From: Calditrichia bacterium | GTDB taxonomy: Bacteria; Calditrichota; Calditrichia; Calditrichales; Calditrichaceae | Assembly: GCA_027039465.1 (NCBI GenBank) | Contig: JALWEA010000625.1 | Location: 1 to 20,695, forward strand | Direction: 5' to 3' | Length of the DNA stretch: 20,695 bases | Shown: positions 1 through 7,835 of the stretch, piece after piece | Layout: every line of letters starts with the position of its first letter | Position numbering within the stretch: the stretch's first letter is position 1 | Program-made: the position numbers and the translations under genes | The notes under the pieces: model-generated | What the model was told of the DNA's origin: nothing | Databases searched by the model: none | What the model saw: only the letters and a program-made list of their open reading frames with translations

Positions 1-443
1 GTACTAAGCACTCACTAAAGGTTGCTCCGAACAAACGCCTGTTGGATATTCTGCGGGAAGATTTGAACTTAACCGGCACCAAAGAAGGCTGCGACGTAGG
101 CGAATGCGGCGCCTGTACGGTCGTTATGAACGGGCAGGCGGTACATTCCTGTTTGGTTTTAGCTCCCCAAGCGGACGGCGCCGAAATTCTAACCGTAGAA
201 GGCTTGGCAAACGGCGAACGCTTGCATCCGTTGCAAACGAACTTTTTACAATACGGCGCGGTGCAATGCGGATTTTGCATTCCTGGCATGTTGATGTCTT
301 CCTATTCGTTGTTAGAAGAAAATCCGCATCCGAATAAAGACGAAATTAAAGAGGCCATTGCCGGGAATCTGTGCCGCTGCACGGGCTACAAACAAATTAT
401 TCAGGCGGTGGAGGCGACGGTTGAAACAACGAAAAACAAATAA
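1..443 (+). CDS. [2Fe-2S]-binding subunit of a xanthine dehydrogenase / CoxS-like molybdenum hydroxylase, 5'-truncated by window edge
   Basis: The frame is open from position 3 to the TAA at 441-443, so the gene starts outside the window and the first visible residues (TKHSLKVAPNKRLLDILRED) are internal. It shows both [2Fe-2S] clusters of the family. The plant-ferredoxin-type cluster is GCDVGECGACTVV (Cys at visible residues 30, 35 and 38) with the fourth Cys in VHSCLV. The alpha-helical cluster is QCGFCIPGM followed by NLCRCTGY. In this family the subunit passes electrons between a molybdopterin hydroxylase subunit and an FAD subunit in the cytoplasm; the substrate (purine, aldehyde, CO or other) cannot be read from this subunit. 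The visible 146 codons are close to the usual length of about 150-170, so only a short N-terminus is missing. No molybdenum or FAD subunit follows downstream, so any partners lie to the left or elsewhere. The codons look more GC-rich than the flanking intergenic DNA. Confidence 0.93.
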   Translation, partial: TKHSLKVAPNKRLLDILREDLNLTGTKEGCDVGECGACTVVMNGQAVHSCLVLAPQADGAEILTVEGLANGERLHPLQTNFLQYGAVQCGFCIPGMLMSSYSLLEENPHPNKDEIKEAIAGNLCRCTGYKQIIQAVEATVETTKNK

Positions 444-684
444 AAAACTTAAACCAGCAAATAGTAAATAGTAATCTTGCCAAAAAGCTCAAAAGCGACT
501 CGGATGGATTTTCTTTTGACATTAAAAATTTTGCGTTAAAATCAGAAATTTGAAAATGAGGAAATCAATTCCATTCCGCAAAACAAAACTTTGGTTCTTC
601 AACCAATGATAATGGAGCCTCTAAAAGTATCTTCAATTCCAATTCGTTACTCTGATCCTGTCATTTTTTGTCTGTTTTAATGTG

Positions 685-746
685 CCGAAATTTCGGACTT
701 TCTTTTAATTCATTTGATCGGTAATTTTTTTGTGAAAATGAATTAA
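685..746. repeat. Palindrome and long inverted repeat upstream of the sigma-54-like site; possible activator-binding region
   Basis: Within the 480-nt non-coding gap 444-923 there is a perfect 12-bp palindrome, CCGAAATTTCGG, at 685-696. It is followed by a perfect 11-bp inverted repeat, TTAATTCATTT at 705-715 and AAATGAATTAA at 736-746, with a 20-nt spacer. They lie about 60-120 bp upstream of the -24/-12-like site at 805-821, the usual distance for enhancer sites of sigma-54 activators. The arrangement is seen directly; the binding role is inference. The inverted repeat could instead be a weak terminator for the upstream gene, but it has no clean U-tract. The rest of 444-684 is AT-rich and I see nothing else in it. 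Confidence 0.35.
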
Positions 747-804
747 GAACCAATAAAAAAAGCTTTACTCACTTAAAAATTTGTTCGAAAGTTGCGGTTT
801 TAGA

Positions 805-821
805 TTGGCACAATTGTTGTA
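805..821 (+). promoter_or_regulatory. Candidate sigma-54 (-24/-12) promoter
   Basis: The sequence TTGGCACAATTGTTGTA fits the sigma-54 consensus YTGGCACGrNNNTTGCW in spacing: GG at 807-808 and the G of the -12 element at 819, exactly 12 nt apart. Two positions differ: A for G after TGGCAC, and T for the -12 C. The second is normally well conserved, which lowers confidence. A start near 833 would give a leader of about 90 nt before the ATG at 924. A closely matching 17-mer occurs at 7581-7597 (14 of 17 identical), and the window encodes an NtrC-family activator. Confidence 0.5.
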
Positions 822-923
822 CATTTAAAAATGTATCTACCTTAGAGAAAAGAGTTAATTCATAGCCGGTAAAAAATGCATTAAAAAATAACGCACTACC
901 CTAATTTTTGAGAGGAGCCTACA

Positions 924-1742
924 ATGAAACGGTTGATACTTTTGGTTGCCTTGGTGTTCACTTTAGTGCAACCGATAACATTATTTTCCCAAAACCAACA
1001 AAACACTCAACCATTAACGGCGCACCGCTTTGGCTTTAGCGTTAACTACGTGCCTTATTATTCCGGTAATTGGTATCAAGCAGTGCTACAAGAGAATTAC
1101 TATTGGAGAAGTTCTTCGGTATCGCTTAATCTTTTTAATACTGCGGTTCGTTTTACGGAGCTGCAAGCCTATTTTTCTTATTTCGTTTTTCCGAAAATAA
1201 GCTTGAATGTTACGGTGGGCTACAACGGCTTTGATCAAACCGATAATTATGATTCAAGAGCGGAATATCCGCCGTATGACAGCCAGCATCAAAACCAGCA
1301 TGACGGATATGATATTTCTTTGGCCAATAAACAATTCTTGCTACGGTTGGATGTACGCTATTATTTGCTCACACGGAGAAAAAAGCTGGTTTCACCTTTC
1401 GTGCAGGTCGGGGGCGGTAAATATTTTGCCACCGGAGACAATACGATATCGTATTGGGATAAAGTGCATGAACCGCATGATAAATTCGATTTTAACGCCA
1501 AAGATTTTTTATCGGATTTTAATTCGCCTTTGGTGGTCGATTTTGGTCTTGGGGCCGAGTATTATTTTAATGCATCACTGGCATTGCATGCTTCCATGAT
1601 CGCCTATTATGCCCGGCGTTCGGGAACGGCCAAATATCGCTATCGGGATCTCGACCAAAATTACACTTCGTATTGGGAGCATAAATTCAAACGGAATGAA
1701 TGGCAAACGCAAATCGGCATCGGATTAACCTTTTTATTTTGA
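924..1742 (+). CDS. Predicted outer-membrane beta-barrel protein, unknown function
   Basis: 272 aa. The start is the ATG at 924, preceded by GAGGAG. Residues 1-22 form a signal peptide (KR, a hydrophobic core, then LFSQ) with probable cleavage before the Gln-rich stretch NQQNTQP. The mature part alternates polar and aromatic residues, as in transmembrane beta-strands (for example VSLNLF, LNVTVGY, LLRLDVRYYLL, VDFGLGAEYYF, QTQIGIGLTFLF). It ends in Phe, the C-terminal signature recognised by the BAM complex. No PorP/SprF or OmpA peptidoglycan-binding signature is visible, and the size suits an 8-10-stranded barrel. The gene sits 18 nt upstream of the next one, so the two are probably co-transcribed, possibly from the candidate sigma-54 site at 805-821. 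It could serve as a surface anchor or channel for the neighbouring secreted protein, but nothing in the sequence shows this. Confidence 0.7.
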   Translation: MKRLILLVALVFTLVQPITLFSQNQQNTQPLTAHRFGFSVNYVPYYSGNWYQAVLQENYYWRSSSVSLNLFNTAVRFTELQAYFSYFVFPKISLNVTVGYNGFDQTDNYDSRAEYPPYDSQHQNQHDGYDISLANKQFLLRLDVRYYLLTRRKKLVSPFVQVGGGKYFATGDNTISYWDKVHEPHDKFDFNAKDFLSDFNSPLVVDFGLGAEYYFNASLALHASMIAYYARRSGTAKYRYRDLDQNYTSYWEHKFKRNEWQTQIGIGLTFLF

Positions 1743-1760
1743 AATTAAGGAGCGCCATTT

Positions 1761-4406
1761 ATGAAAACGTTTTTTGCCGTTCTGCTGGTCAGCATGTTAG
1801 CTGTTCTTTCCCCGAATTTAACTTTGGCGCAAAACCAAACGCCGACTTTGTTAAAAAAGGATTTTATCGTCAACTCCTTCGATGGCACCTACAATTCCGA
1901 TCAATTAAATCCGTCCGTAGCCATGGACAGTTCCGGTTATTTTGCCATTGCCTGGGTTGATCAGCGTAACGGGATTCGTCAACCTTTTGTTCAGGTGTTT
2001 GATCCTCAGGGTGAACGAATCGGACAAAATATTCTTTTGGATTCCACGGCCTTGGATTGGGACGGCTATCCCATGATTGCCGCCGGCGATGCGGGACGTT
2101 TTGCCGTCACTTGGGGCGTACCCAAGGGTAAAATCTATTTTCAAATAGTGGATATTACCGGACAAAAAGTCGGCGGAAAAATTTTGGTAAGTTCCGACAT
2201 AGGAGCCGATAAACTGCCGTCAATTGCCATGGACCCGGCAGGGCGTTTTTTAATTTGCTGGGAAAGAAATAGCGATGTATTAGCCAAACTGTTTGATAAG
2301 AACGGAGACGAATTAAGCCAAACTTTGCAACTAAATCAAAGTTCGAATTCAGCAGGTATCTTCTATCGTGGCGTCAGAAATGTTGCTGCGGATGCAATGG
2401 GCCATTTTGCGGCAGCTTTCACTCAATACTATAATCATAAGTACCGCTTATTTTTACAGATGATCGATTCTTCCGGTGCCAAAATCGGAACGCCGATTTT
2501 AGCTGGGAATCCCAATTCTAACGAAGATGATTATACGCCATGGGTATCAGCGACCCGTGATGGTGTTTTTTTTATGAGTTGGTACCACACCAAAGCCCGA
2601 ATTTATCGGTATGGCAAAGGTTTCGTTACCGAACAATTTGACATTCAGGATCAATTGCATTGGAATGGATATTGGGAGACATTATCCTGCAGCAGCAACG
2701 GACGTGGCCGATTTTATGTTGCACTTGGCTACAGCTCCCCTAAAATAGTGACGATCGATACCAGCGGTACGTTTTTGAATGATGGCGTGCCGTTGGCCCA
2801 TCCGCAAGGAGCCCGTTTTTCAAATTATGTCCTTGTTTTAACCGACTTGGTAAACGGAAAAATAGTAGGCGCGGTCAATGCTTACGCCAAAACCGATCGT
2901 GATGTTGATTATGTTTGGTTGAACTCGGATTTATCGTCCGACGGTGAATTCCATGCCGTTGAGGATGATTCCTCCCATGGCCCGCAGATCGATCCGGAAG
3001 TGGTGTCCAATCAGGACGGACAGACGTTGGTGGTTTGGGCGGATCGGCGTCTTGGCGAATATGACTTGTTTGGCCAGGTGTTCGATGCCGACGGCGCACC
3101 TATTGGCGGAAATATTTGCCTCACACCGGAGAAGGATGAACTTTACTTTGGAAGCCTTCCGTTTCGTGTGGGGGTTTTTAAAGACGGCATGTTTGTGGTC
3201 GCGTATGTGCGCATGCGAAAAAATAATCACGATGTTCCTGTCTTTAAGGTTTTTCTCAGGCGCATTAATCCGGATGGAACGCTAAACGGGCCGGAAAAAG
3301 AAATTACGACTTTTTACAATTCACCTCCGTTTTTAAATTTACAGGTCGGCGCTAAGGAAGGGTTGCTCCTTTTACGGCGAAATTCTTCCCCATTTTATTC
3401 TGCCTTTATTTACCGTTTTAATGAGATTACGTATGTTAGGCCAAACCCCATTCACATCTTGCCTATAGACACAATAAAAACCTTGCAAAAATTAGTATTC
3501 TGCGCTGATGACAGTTTGAATTATTTATTGCTTTGGCAACCATACAATGAGCAGGAATGCCATATTCCCTTATATGGACGATTTTTTGATAAGAACGGCC
3601 TGCCCATTAGCCAATCGTTTATTGCAGAAGAATCAAATAGTTATTATTTGCATGAAAATGGAATTGTGGCCTGTAGCATGGAATCGCCTGAGAATTATGC
3701 GATTCTGCTCTACGATTATTCTGGCCTTTTGGTGAAACGTTATTATCGTATTAATAACAATAACCTGCAACTGAAAAACGCTTTCCATCCGAGTTACGAT
3801 GTTTTCAAATCCGATAAAAAAAACAAGATACACATTCTGGAATTTCGTAACCGTAAATTATTTTTTACTTATATAACCTCTGACTACACCGTTTATTCCT
3901 TTTACTTTGACGACAATAAAAATATTATTCAGCGTTACCAACTGTATCGGTTTGAACCGTTGAGTCATATTTGGTATTTTGATCGCGATTGGACGGACTA
4001 CTGGGCGGATGTAACCAATGGTCGAATATTTTTTGCCTACGAAAGCAACCGGCACGGCGGAACGGACTTTGACATCTGGGCGCGGGTATATGCTTTGCCC
4101 GAATTGGATTTTTCACCCGAGCCTTTTTACAATCTGCAAAATTCGTTTGATGAGCTGCTGCTGCCCGGAGCGCCAAACCCATTCCCACAAAGTACAAAAA
4201 TTTCATACTACCTGCCGACGGTGGAGATGATTCGTCTGGTGGTTTACGATGCTTTGGGCCGCAAAGTAACCGTGCTGCAAAATGGCGTACAAAGTGCCGG
4301 TTGGCATGAGGTGATTTTCGATGCTTCCGATTTGGCTTCCGGTATTTACTTTTGTCGATTGGAAGGCATGCACAATAAAACCGTAAAGTTGGTTCATTTA
4401 CGGTAA
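1761..4406 (+). CDS. Large secreted protein with propeller-like repeats and a type IX (Por) C-terminal sorting domain
   Basis: 881 aa; ATG at 1761 with AAGGAG 8 nt upstream. Residues 1-23 are a signal peptide ending TLAQ. The body has repeats of about 50 aa of the form (A/S)xDxxGxFxxxW...FDxxGxxIG: SSGYFAIAWVDQRNG then QVFDPQGERIG near residues 58-88, AGRFAVTW then IVDITGQKVG at 111-138, and AGRFLICW then KLFDKNGDEL at 160-184. A well-preserved later copy (GQTLVVWADRR, GQVFDADGAPIG) lies near 415-445. This pattern suggests a beta-propeller. The last 80 or so residues hold the sorting module: GAPNPFPQSTKISYYLP, VYDALGRKV, then SGIYFCRLEG and a terminal VKLVHLR. The sorting motif is APNPFPQ rather than NYPNPFNP, a mild divergence. 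No catalytic signature was recognised. It probably works at or outside the outer membrane, perhaps in binding. It follows the barrel gene by 18 nt. Confidence 0.75.
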   Translation: MKTFFAVLLVSMLAVLSPNLTLAQNQTPTLLKKDFIVNSFDGTYNSDQLNPSVAMDSSGYFAIAWVDQRNGIRQPFVQVFDPQGERIGQNILLDSTALDWDGYPMIAAGDAGRFAVTWGVPKGKIYFQIVDITGQKVGGKILVSSDIGADKLPSIAMDPAGRFLICWERNSDVLAKLFDKNGDELSQTLQLNQSSNSAGIFYRGVRNVAADAMGHFAAAFTQYYNHKYRLFLQMIDSSGAKIGTPILAGNPNSNEDDYTPWVSATRDGVFFMSWYHTKARIYRYGKGFVTEQFDIQDQLHWNGYWETLSCSSNGRGRFYVALGYSSPKIVTIDTSGTFLNDGVPLAHPQGARFSNYVLVLTDLVNGKIVGAVNAYAKTDRDVDYVWLNSDLSSDGEFHAVEDDSSHGPQIDPEVVSNQDGQTLVVWADRRLGEYDLFGQVFDADGAPIGGNICLTPEKDELYFGSLPFRVGVFKDGMFVVAYVRMRKNNHDVPVFKVFLRRINPDGTLNGPEKEITTFYNSPPFLNLQVGAKEGLLLLRRNSSPFYSAFIYRFNEITYVRPNPIHILPIDTIKTLQKLVFCADDSLNYLLLWQPYNEQECHIPLYGRFFDKNGLPISQSFIAEESNSYYLHENGIVACSMESPENYAILLYDYSGLLVKRYYRINNNNLQLKNAFHPSYDVFKSDKKNKIHILEFRNRKLFFTYITSDYTVYSFYFDDNKNIIQRYQLYRFEPLSHIWYFDRDWTDYWADVTNGRIFFAYESNRHGGTDFDIWARVYALPELDFSPEPFYNLQNSFDELLLPGAPNPFPQSTKISYYLPTVEMIRLVVYDALGRKVTVLQNGVQSAGWHEVIFDASDLASGIYFCRLEGMHNKTVKLVHLR

Positions 4407-4478
4407 AAGACCGAATACAAACGATAAATGGGGAAAATTTTGTTGAAAATCTAACCAAAAATATTTGAAATTTAGAAA

Positions 4479-4540
4479 AACCCTTTCTCACCTTAATTCC
4501 CCTTCCCTGAGATATCAGTGAAGGGGGTAGGGGATGGGTT
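4479..4540. repeat. Imperfect palindromic intergenic repeat (REP/MITE-like)
   Basis: A nested inverted repeat of about 62 bp lies in the 345-nt gap 4407-4751. The core stem pairs CCCCTTC-C-CTGA (4499-4510) with TCAG-T-GAAGGGG (4515-4526) around a GATA loop: 12 positions with one mismatch. Outer arms AACCC (4479-4483) and GGGTT (4536-4540) also match. The C-rich/G-rich composition contrasts sharply with its AT-rich surroundings. It resembles the CCCCTTC...GAAGGGG interspersed repeats seen between genes in many bacterial genomes. It may also act as a transcription barrier after the gene ending at 4406. The remainder of the gap (4541-4751) is AT-rich and shows nothing I can name. Confidence 0.55.
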
Positions 4541-4751
4541 AACAAATAAAAACAACAACTAAAAATGTTTGAGATAAACTCTCAGATTTCGAGACCAAGA
4601 ATCTATTTAAAGCTGTGAATTAAGGAATGGGTACTATGAAATGCCAATCCCGTTTAAGAGAATGGCTTAATTATAAGTAATCGCAAATACATAATTTGTA
4701 ATTACACACTTTGATATTAAGACTTAGTGATTATATCTATTGGAGACAATC

Positions 4752-7115
4752 ATGAAACTTAATTTTTTTAAATACCCATTATTAGTAATTCTTATATTTC
4801 TCTCATCATCAAAAGTTTTATCCTTCCCCGGCTTTTGGCAAAGGAGTAACGGGCCTTACGGCGGCTTTATTTCAAATTTCATATTTCGCAATGATACGAC
4901 CTACTGTGCGGGCTTGGGTGGTTTATTTAGAAGTACGGATGCTGGCGATACCTGGGAATTCATAGGGCTTGGTAATTTATGGGTCAGGGAAATGGCGGAA
5001 GATGATCAATATATTTATTTAGCCGGCTATTATGGCTGCTACCGGTACAATCCGTATACAAATATCTTTGAAAAAATTTATGATGGCGCGGTTCAAACTA
5101 TTGCTACTGTTGATTCGTTTGTTTTTCTAGGGATCGAATACTATCCCGGGATTTACAGGAGTACGGATCAAGGAAGTCACTGGCAAGAATCAAATAGCGG
5201 AATAAACAATTATGATATTGAAAAAATTTTTGTTACAAAATCAAAAACAATTCTTGCCTCAGCCGCAGGGGCATCCGGTTCGGGGATTTTTAGAAGTACG
5301 GATTTCGGGCAAACCTGGAAACGAATCGATCCATATCAATTTGCCTGGAATTTTCAAGGAATATGCGAATATAAAAACACTTTATACGCCTATGATTTTG
5401 GTAACTATGTCAAGGTTTACATTAGCAATAATGATGGATTAAATTGGTGGCTTCCACCGGGAGCAACGCATCCGGCGGATCATATATATGCCATCCATGT
5501 AGATTCAACCGGTTTGTATGTTGGTACTAGTGATTATGGAATATTTAAAAGCAATAATATGGGCAGTTCCTGGAGAAAAATAAATACAGGACTTAATAAT
5601 AAGAATATTTTTCAAATAGACGGTAATGCAAATAAACATTATGCCGCTTCATTTGATGGAGTGTACACAAAACCGGCAAATTTGGAAACCTGGGATTATA
5701 AAATTGCGGGACTTTCAAATACACGCATTAATGCCCTAATCTCTTTCAATCATAAATTGTTTGCAGGGACCCACGGAACAGGATTACAAATTAGTAAGGA
5801 TAATGGCATAAATTGGCAACGATTCAATTTCCCGCAAAACAGATTTTTCATTTTTGATCTTCATTCAACCGGTCAAAATATTTTTGCCATTGCTTCCTAT
5901 GATTATCTCTTTCCATATTACGGCAAGATTTACAAATCATCCGATGGTGGGCAAACTTGGAACGATGTAACCCATGGATTTGATACATCACTTTTAGAAT
6001 GTATAAGGGGAAACGAGAATTTTATGTTGGTCGGCACCGAATTCGGATTATTTCGTAGTCTGGATTCCGGTAATACCTGGAAAAAAGTTCTAAACGGAAT
6101 TCCCAATAATATCAATGTGGCGGATGTTGCAATCATGGACTCTATTGCAATAGTAGTAAATGGATCATCGCATATTTATCGCACTTCCGATTATGGTAAC
6201 CATTGGGAAAACAATCCGGTACCGGGCTTGTTCTCAGGTGTATGTGTTAAGTCCATAGGTAAAAAGTTTTATTTGGGAAGTAGTTCTGTAAACGAAATTT
6301 TCGAAAGTACCGATTATGGCAAAACCTGGCATAAACTCACCGTACCTTTATCAAATTCGAGCGTTCAGGATTTTGCAGGGGATGGAAAATATATTTTTGC
6401 TGCCTTATCCCGAAATGGAGGGGTTATTGCCTCTGCTGATAGCGGAAAACACTGGAAACGAATAAACCAATCCTTAACCGTGAAAGATGTGTTATGTTTG
6501 TTGTATGATGATGGTAATCTGTATGCGGGAACGGATGGCGGTGCCATTTTTAAATATATAACTGCGGATAAACCGATCCGACTAATTGCACCGGTGAATA
6601 ATAGCGTCTTCAACCAAAATAATATTACCTTTAAATGGCATAGTTTTTACGGCGCAAAAAGTTACAGATTCCAACTTTCGGAAGATTCATTGTTTTTCGA
6701 TTCTATGATTGATGATGTTTTTATTGATGATACGGTATATCAAGAGAAACATCTCGACTATAATAAAACATATTTTTATCGCATAAGTTCTGTAACGGAT
6801 TATTGGAACAGTGCATTTTCCGAATCCTATAGTTTTAAAATTAATCCGCCAGCCACATATATACTTGAACAGAATTTTCCCAATCCCTTCAATTCGGGTA
6901 CATCAATTCGGTATCATGTCCCCCGGAGGAGTCGTGTTCGAATAATCTTGTATGATATTTCAGGTAGAAAAATAAAAACCTTGGTCGATAAAACGGAAGA
7001 ACCTGGAAGCTATCGTATTAAAATCGGTTTGACAGGTCTTGCAAGCGGTATCTATTATTATCAATTGCAAGGAGACAATTTTACCGCGACAAAAAAATGT
7101 GTACTCATAAAATAA
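4752..7115 (+). CDS. Secreted Asp-box (BNR/sortilin-like) beta-propeller protein with Fn3-like domain and type IX sorting domain
   Basis: The frame opens at a TTG at 4740, but I choose the ATG at 4752: GGAG lies 8 nt upstream and the signal peptide then starts cleanly as MKLNFFKYPLLVILIF. That gives 787 aa. Eleven Asp-box motifs of the form SxDxGxxW span roughly residues 55-565, for example RSTDAGDTW, RSTDFGQTW, KSSDGGQTW, RSLDSGNTW, ESTDYGKTW and ASADSGKHW. These form sialidase-like or VPS10-like propellers. Residues of about 605-700 look like a fibronectin-III-type sandwich (APVNNSVF...ITFKW...YRFQLSED...TYFYRISSV). The C-terminus is the sorting module (NFPNPFNSGTSIRYHVP, LYDISGRKIKTL, SGIYYYQLQG, KKCVLIK). 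No sialidase catalytic Arg triad was identified, so binding is more likely than hydrolysis. It sits alone between long gaps and may have its own promoter. Confidence 0.8.
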   Translation: MKLNFFKYPLLVILIFLSSSKVLSFPGFWQRSNGPYGGFISNFIFRNDTTYCAGLGGLFRSTDAGDTWEFIGLGNLWVREMAEDDQYIYLAGYYGCYRYNPYTNIFEKIYDGAVQTIATVDSFVFLGIEYYPGIYRSTDQGSHWQESNSGINNYDIEKIFVTKSKTILASAAGASGSGIFRSTDFGQTWKRIDPYQFAWNFQGICEYKNTLYAYDFGNYVKVYISNNDGLNWWLPPGATHPADHIYAIHVDSTGLYVGTSDYGIFKSNNMGSSWRKINTGLNNKNIFQIDGNANKHYAASFDGVYTKPANLETWDYKIAGLSNTRINALISFNHKLFAGTHGTGLQISKDNGINWQRFNFPQNRFFIFDLHSTGQNIFAIASYDYLFPYYGKIYKSSDGGQTWNDVTHGFDTSLLECIRGNENFMLVGTEFGLFRSLDSGNTWKKVLNGIPNNINVADVAIMDSIAIVVNGSSHIYRTSDYGNHWENNPVPGLFSGVCVKSIGKKFYLGSSSVNEIFESTDYGKTWHKLTVPLSNSSVQDFAGDGKYIFAALSRNGGVIASADSGKHWKRINQSLTVKDVLCLLYDDGNLYAGTDGGAIFKYITADKPIRLIAPVNNSVFNQNNITFKWHSFYGAKSYRFQLSEDSLFFDSMIDDVFIDDTVYQEKHLDYNKTYFYRISSVTDYWNSAFSESYSFKINPPATYILEQNFPNPFNSGTSIRYHVPRRSRVRIILYDISGRKIKTLVDKTEEPGSYRIKIGLTGLASGIYYYQLQGDNFTATKKCVLIK

Positions 7116-7502
7116 TAAGCTTCCCAACTGTTGAAATTTGATTTCTGCTGTTTTTAAAAAGGATTAGTATTTCGTTCCGTAATATTAGAAAATCTCGGTT
7201 GAAACTTAGTCTCAAAAAACAACGTGAGGTAACAAATTACGGAGTGCCATGATTTGCTTCTCAAGGCAGTTATTCAATATTATTGACAAAATTTTTAGCG
7301 AACTAAAATTTCTTGCACTGCGGGAAGACAAAAATCCTTGAACTCAAAGCCCGCTAATGTTTTCACAGCAAAGGTTGATAACAATCTCTTTAGTCAGTAT
7401 TAAACAATCATACTTTTAAAATTATCGCCTTTCCCCCTTTATTAACCAATCCATTAATGCAATCAATCGCAACCTTTGTGTAGAGCGCCCCCCATTACCC
7501 GT

Positions 7503-7518
7503 TCGGCAATTTTGCCGA
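7503..7518. repeat. Palindromic dyad upstream of second sigma-54-like site
   Basis: TCGGCAA and TTGCCGA are perfect 7-bp arms around TT, centred about 73 bp upstream of the -24/-12-like site at 7581. It resembles the CCGAAATTTCGG palindrome upstream of the first such site (CG-rich ends around an AATT core), so it is a candidate activator-binding dyad. It has no T-tract and is unlikely to be a terminator. Elsewhere, 7116-7500 is non-coding and shows nothing I recognise. Confidence 0.3.
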
Positions 7519-7547
7519 TAACGTCGTCAATTTTTTCGCAATAGAAG

Positions 7548-7577
7548 CGTTTTCTGCCCCTAAAAGAAAACGTTTTT
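7548..7577 (+). terminator. Terminator-like hairpin just before the second sigma-54-like promoter
   Basis: CGTTTTCT (7548-7555) pairs perfectly with AGAAAACG (7565-7572) around a 9-nt loop, followed by TTTTT at 7573-7577. The stem is only 8 bp with three G/C pairs, so it would be weak. It could stop read-through from the Asp-box gene before the next unit begins. It also falls where a regulator could bind, so a dyad operator is the alternative. Confidence 0.4.
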
Positions 7578-7580
7578 GAT

Positions 7581-7597
7581 TTGGCATAATTATTGAA
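7581..7597 (+). promoter_or_regulatory. Second candidate sigma-54 (-24/-12) promoter
   Basis: TTGGCATAATTATTGAA has GG at 7583-7584 and the -12 element G at 7595, again 12 nt apart. It matches the site at 805-821 in 14 of 17 positions, including the AATT spacer core, and both are followed by an A-rich run. It differs from the sigma-54 consensus at three positions, including the -12 C (here A), so function is uncertain. A start near 7609 would leave a leader of about 225 nt before the ATG at 7836. Confidence 0.42.
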
Positions 7598-7628
7598 GTT
7601 AAAAACATAGTCAATTCAAAATTTGTTG

Positions 7629-7684
7629 GTCAGGGTAAAATAACATAGCGCAATGAACAAGCCGGCTTGCGCTTTACCCTTGAC
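7629..7684 (+). promoter_or_regulatory. Long RNA hairpin in the 5' leader of the hydrolase block
   Basis: Three paired segments stack into one stem: GTCA (7629-7632) with TGAC (7681-7684), GGGTAAA (7633-7639) with TTTACCC (7673-7679), and GCGCAA (7648-7653) with TTGCGC (7667-7672). Seventeen base pairs form in all, with a one-base bulge (T7680), an 8-nt internal bulge on the left, and a 13-nt loop containing GCCGGC. No U-tract follows, so it is not an ordinary terminator. It would begin about 20 nt into a transcript started from the 7581 site. It matches no riboswitch class I know. Confidence 0.45.
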
Positions 7685-7772
7685 TGGTGTGATTTTGAAC
7701 CTTCTGTAACACGCCACTCATAATCAGTCATAGGGGAAGAACTTCTGTCTGTTACTAATTGACGTAACAAAT

Positions 7773-7801
7773 GGTTATTTTGAGATTTTCTCAAAGTAAC
7801 C
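7773..7801 (+). promoter_or_regulatory. Second leader hairpin with a competing downstream pairing
   Basis: GGTTA-T-TTTGAGA (7773-7785) pairs with TCTCAAA-G-TAACC (7789-7801) around a TTT triloop: 13 pairs including one T-G wobble. The last bases of the 3' arm can instead pair downstream (AACCC 7798-7802 with GGGTT 7806-7810), so two folds are mutually exclusive. It ends 24 nt before the AGGAGG ribosome-binding site at 7825-7830. A smaller stem, TGTTAC/GTAACA, lies just upstream at 7750-7769. A 14-nt stretch of the 3' side (7787-7800) recurs at 20681-20694. A regulatory role is inference. Confidence 0.4.
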
Positions 7802-7835
7802 CTTGGGGTTTCCCATTTATTTTCAGGAGGTTAAG

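Noticed and set aside
924..1742. PorP/SprF type IX machinery component
   Set aside because: It is an outer-membrane barrel near cargo genes, but it lacks the SNPAYAG-type N-terminal signature and matches no PorP feature I can see.
3925..4545. 206-codon open frame on the minus strand
   Set aside because: Antisense to the 3' end of the propeller gene, whose + strand sorting module is clearly coding; the product has no coherent domain and no ribosome-binding site.
7463..7585. Minus-strand open segment with protein-like composition (contains EKIDDVIGKIAERVMGG), possible gene relic
   Set aside because: Only about 38 codons between stops, no start or ribosome-binding site, and no recognised family. 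It overlaps the dyads and the candidate promoter, so I do not call it a pseudogene.
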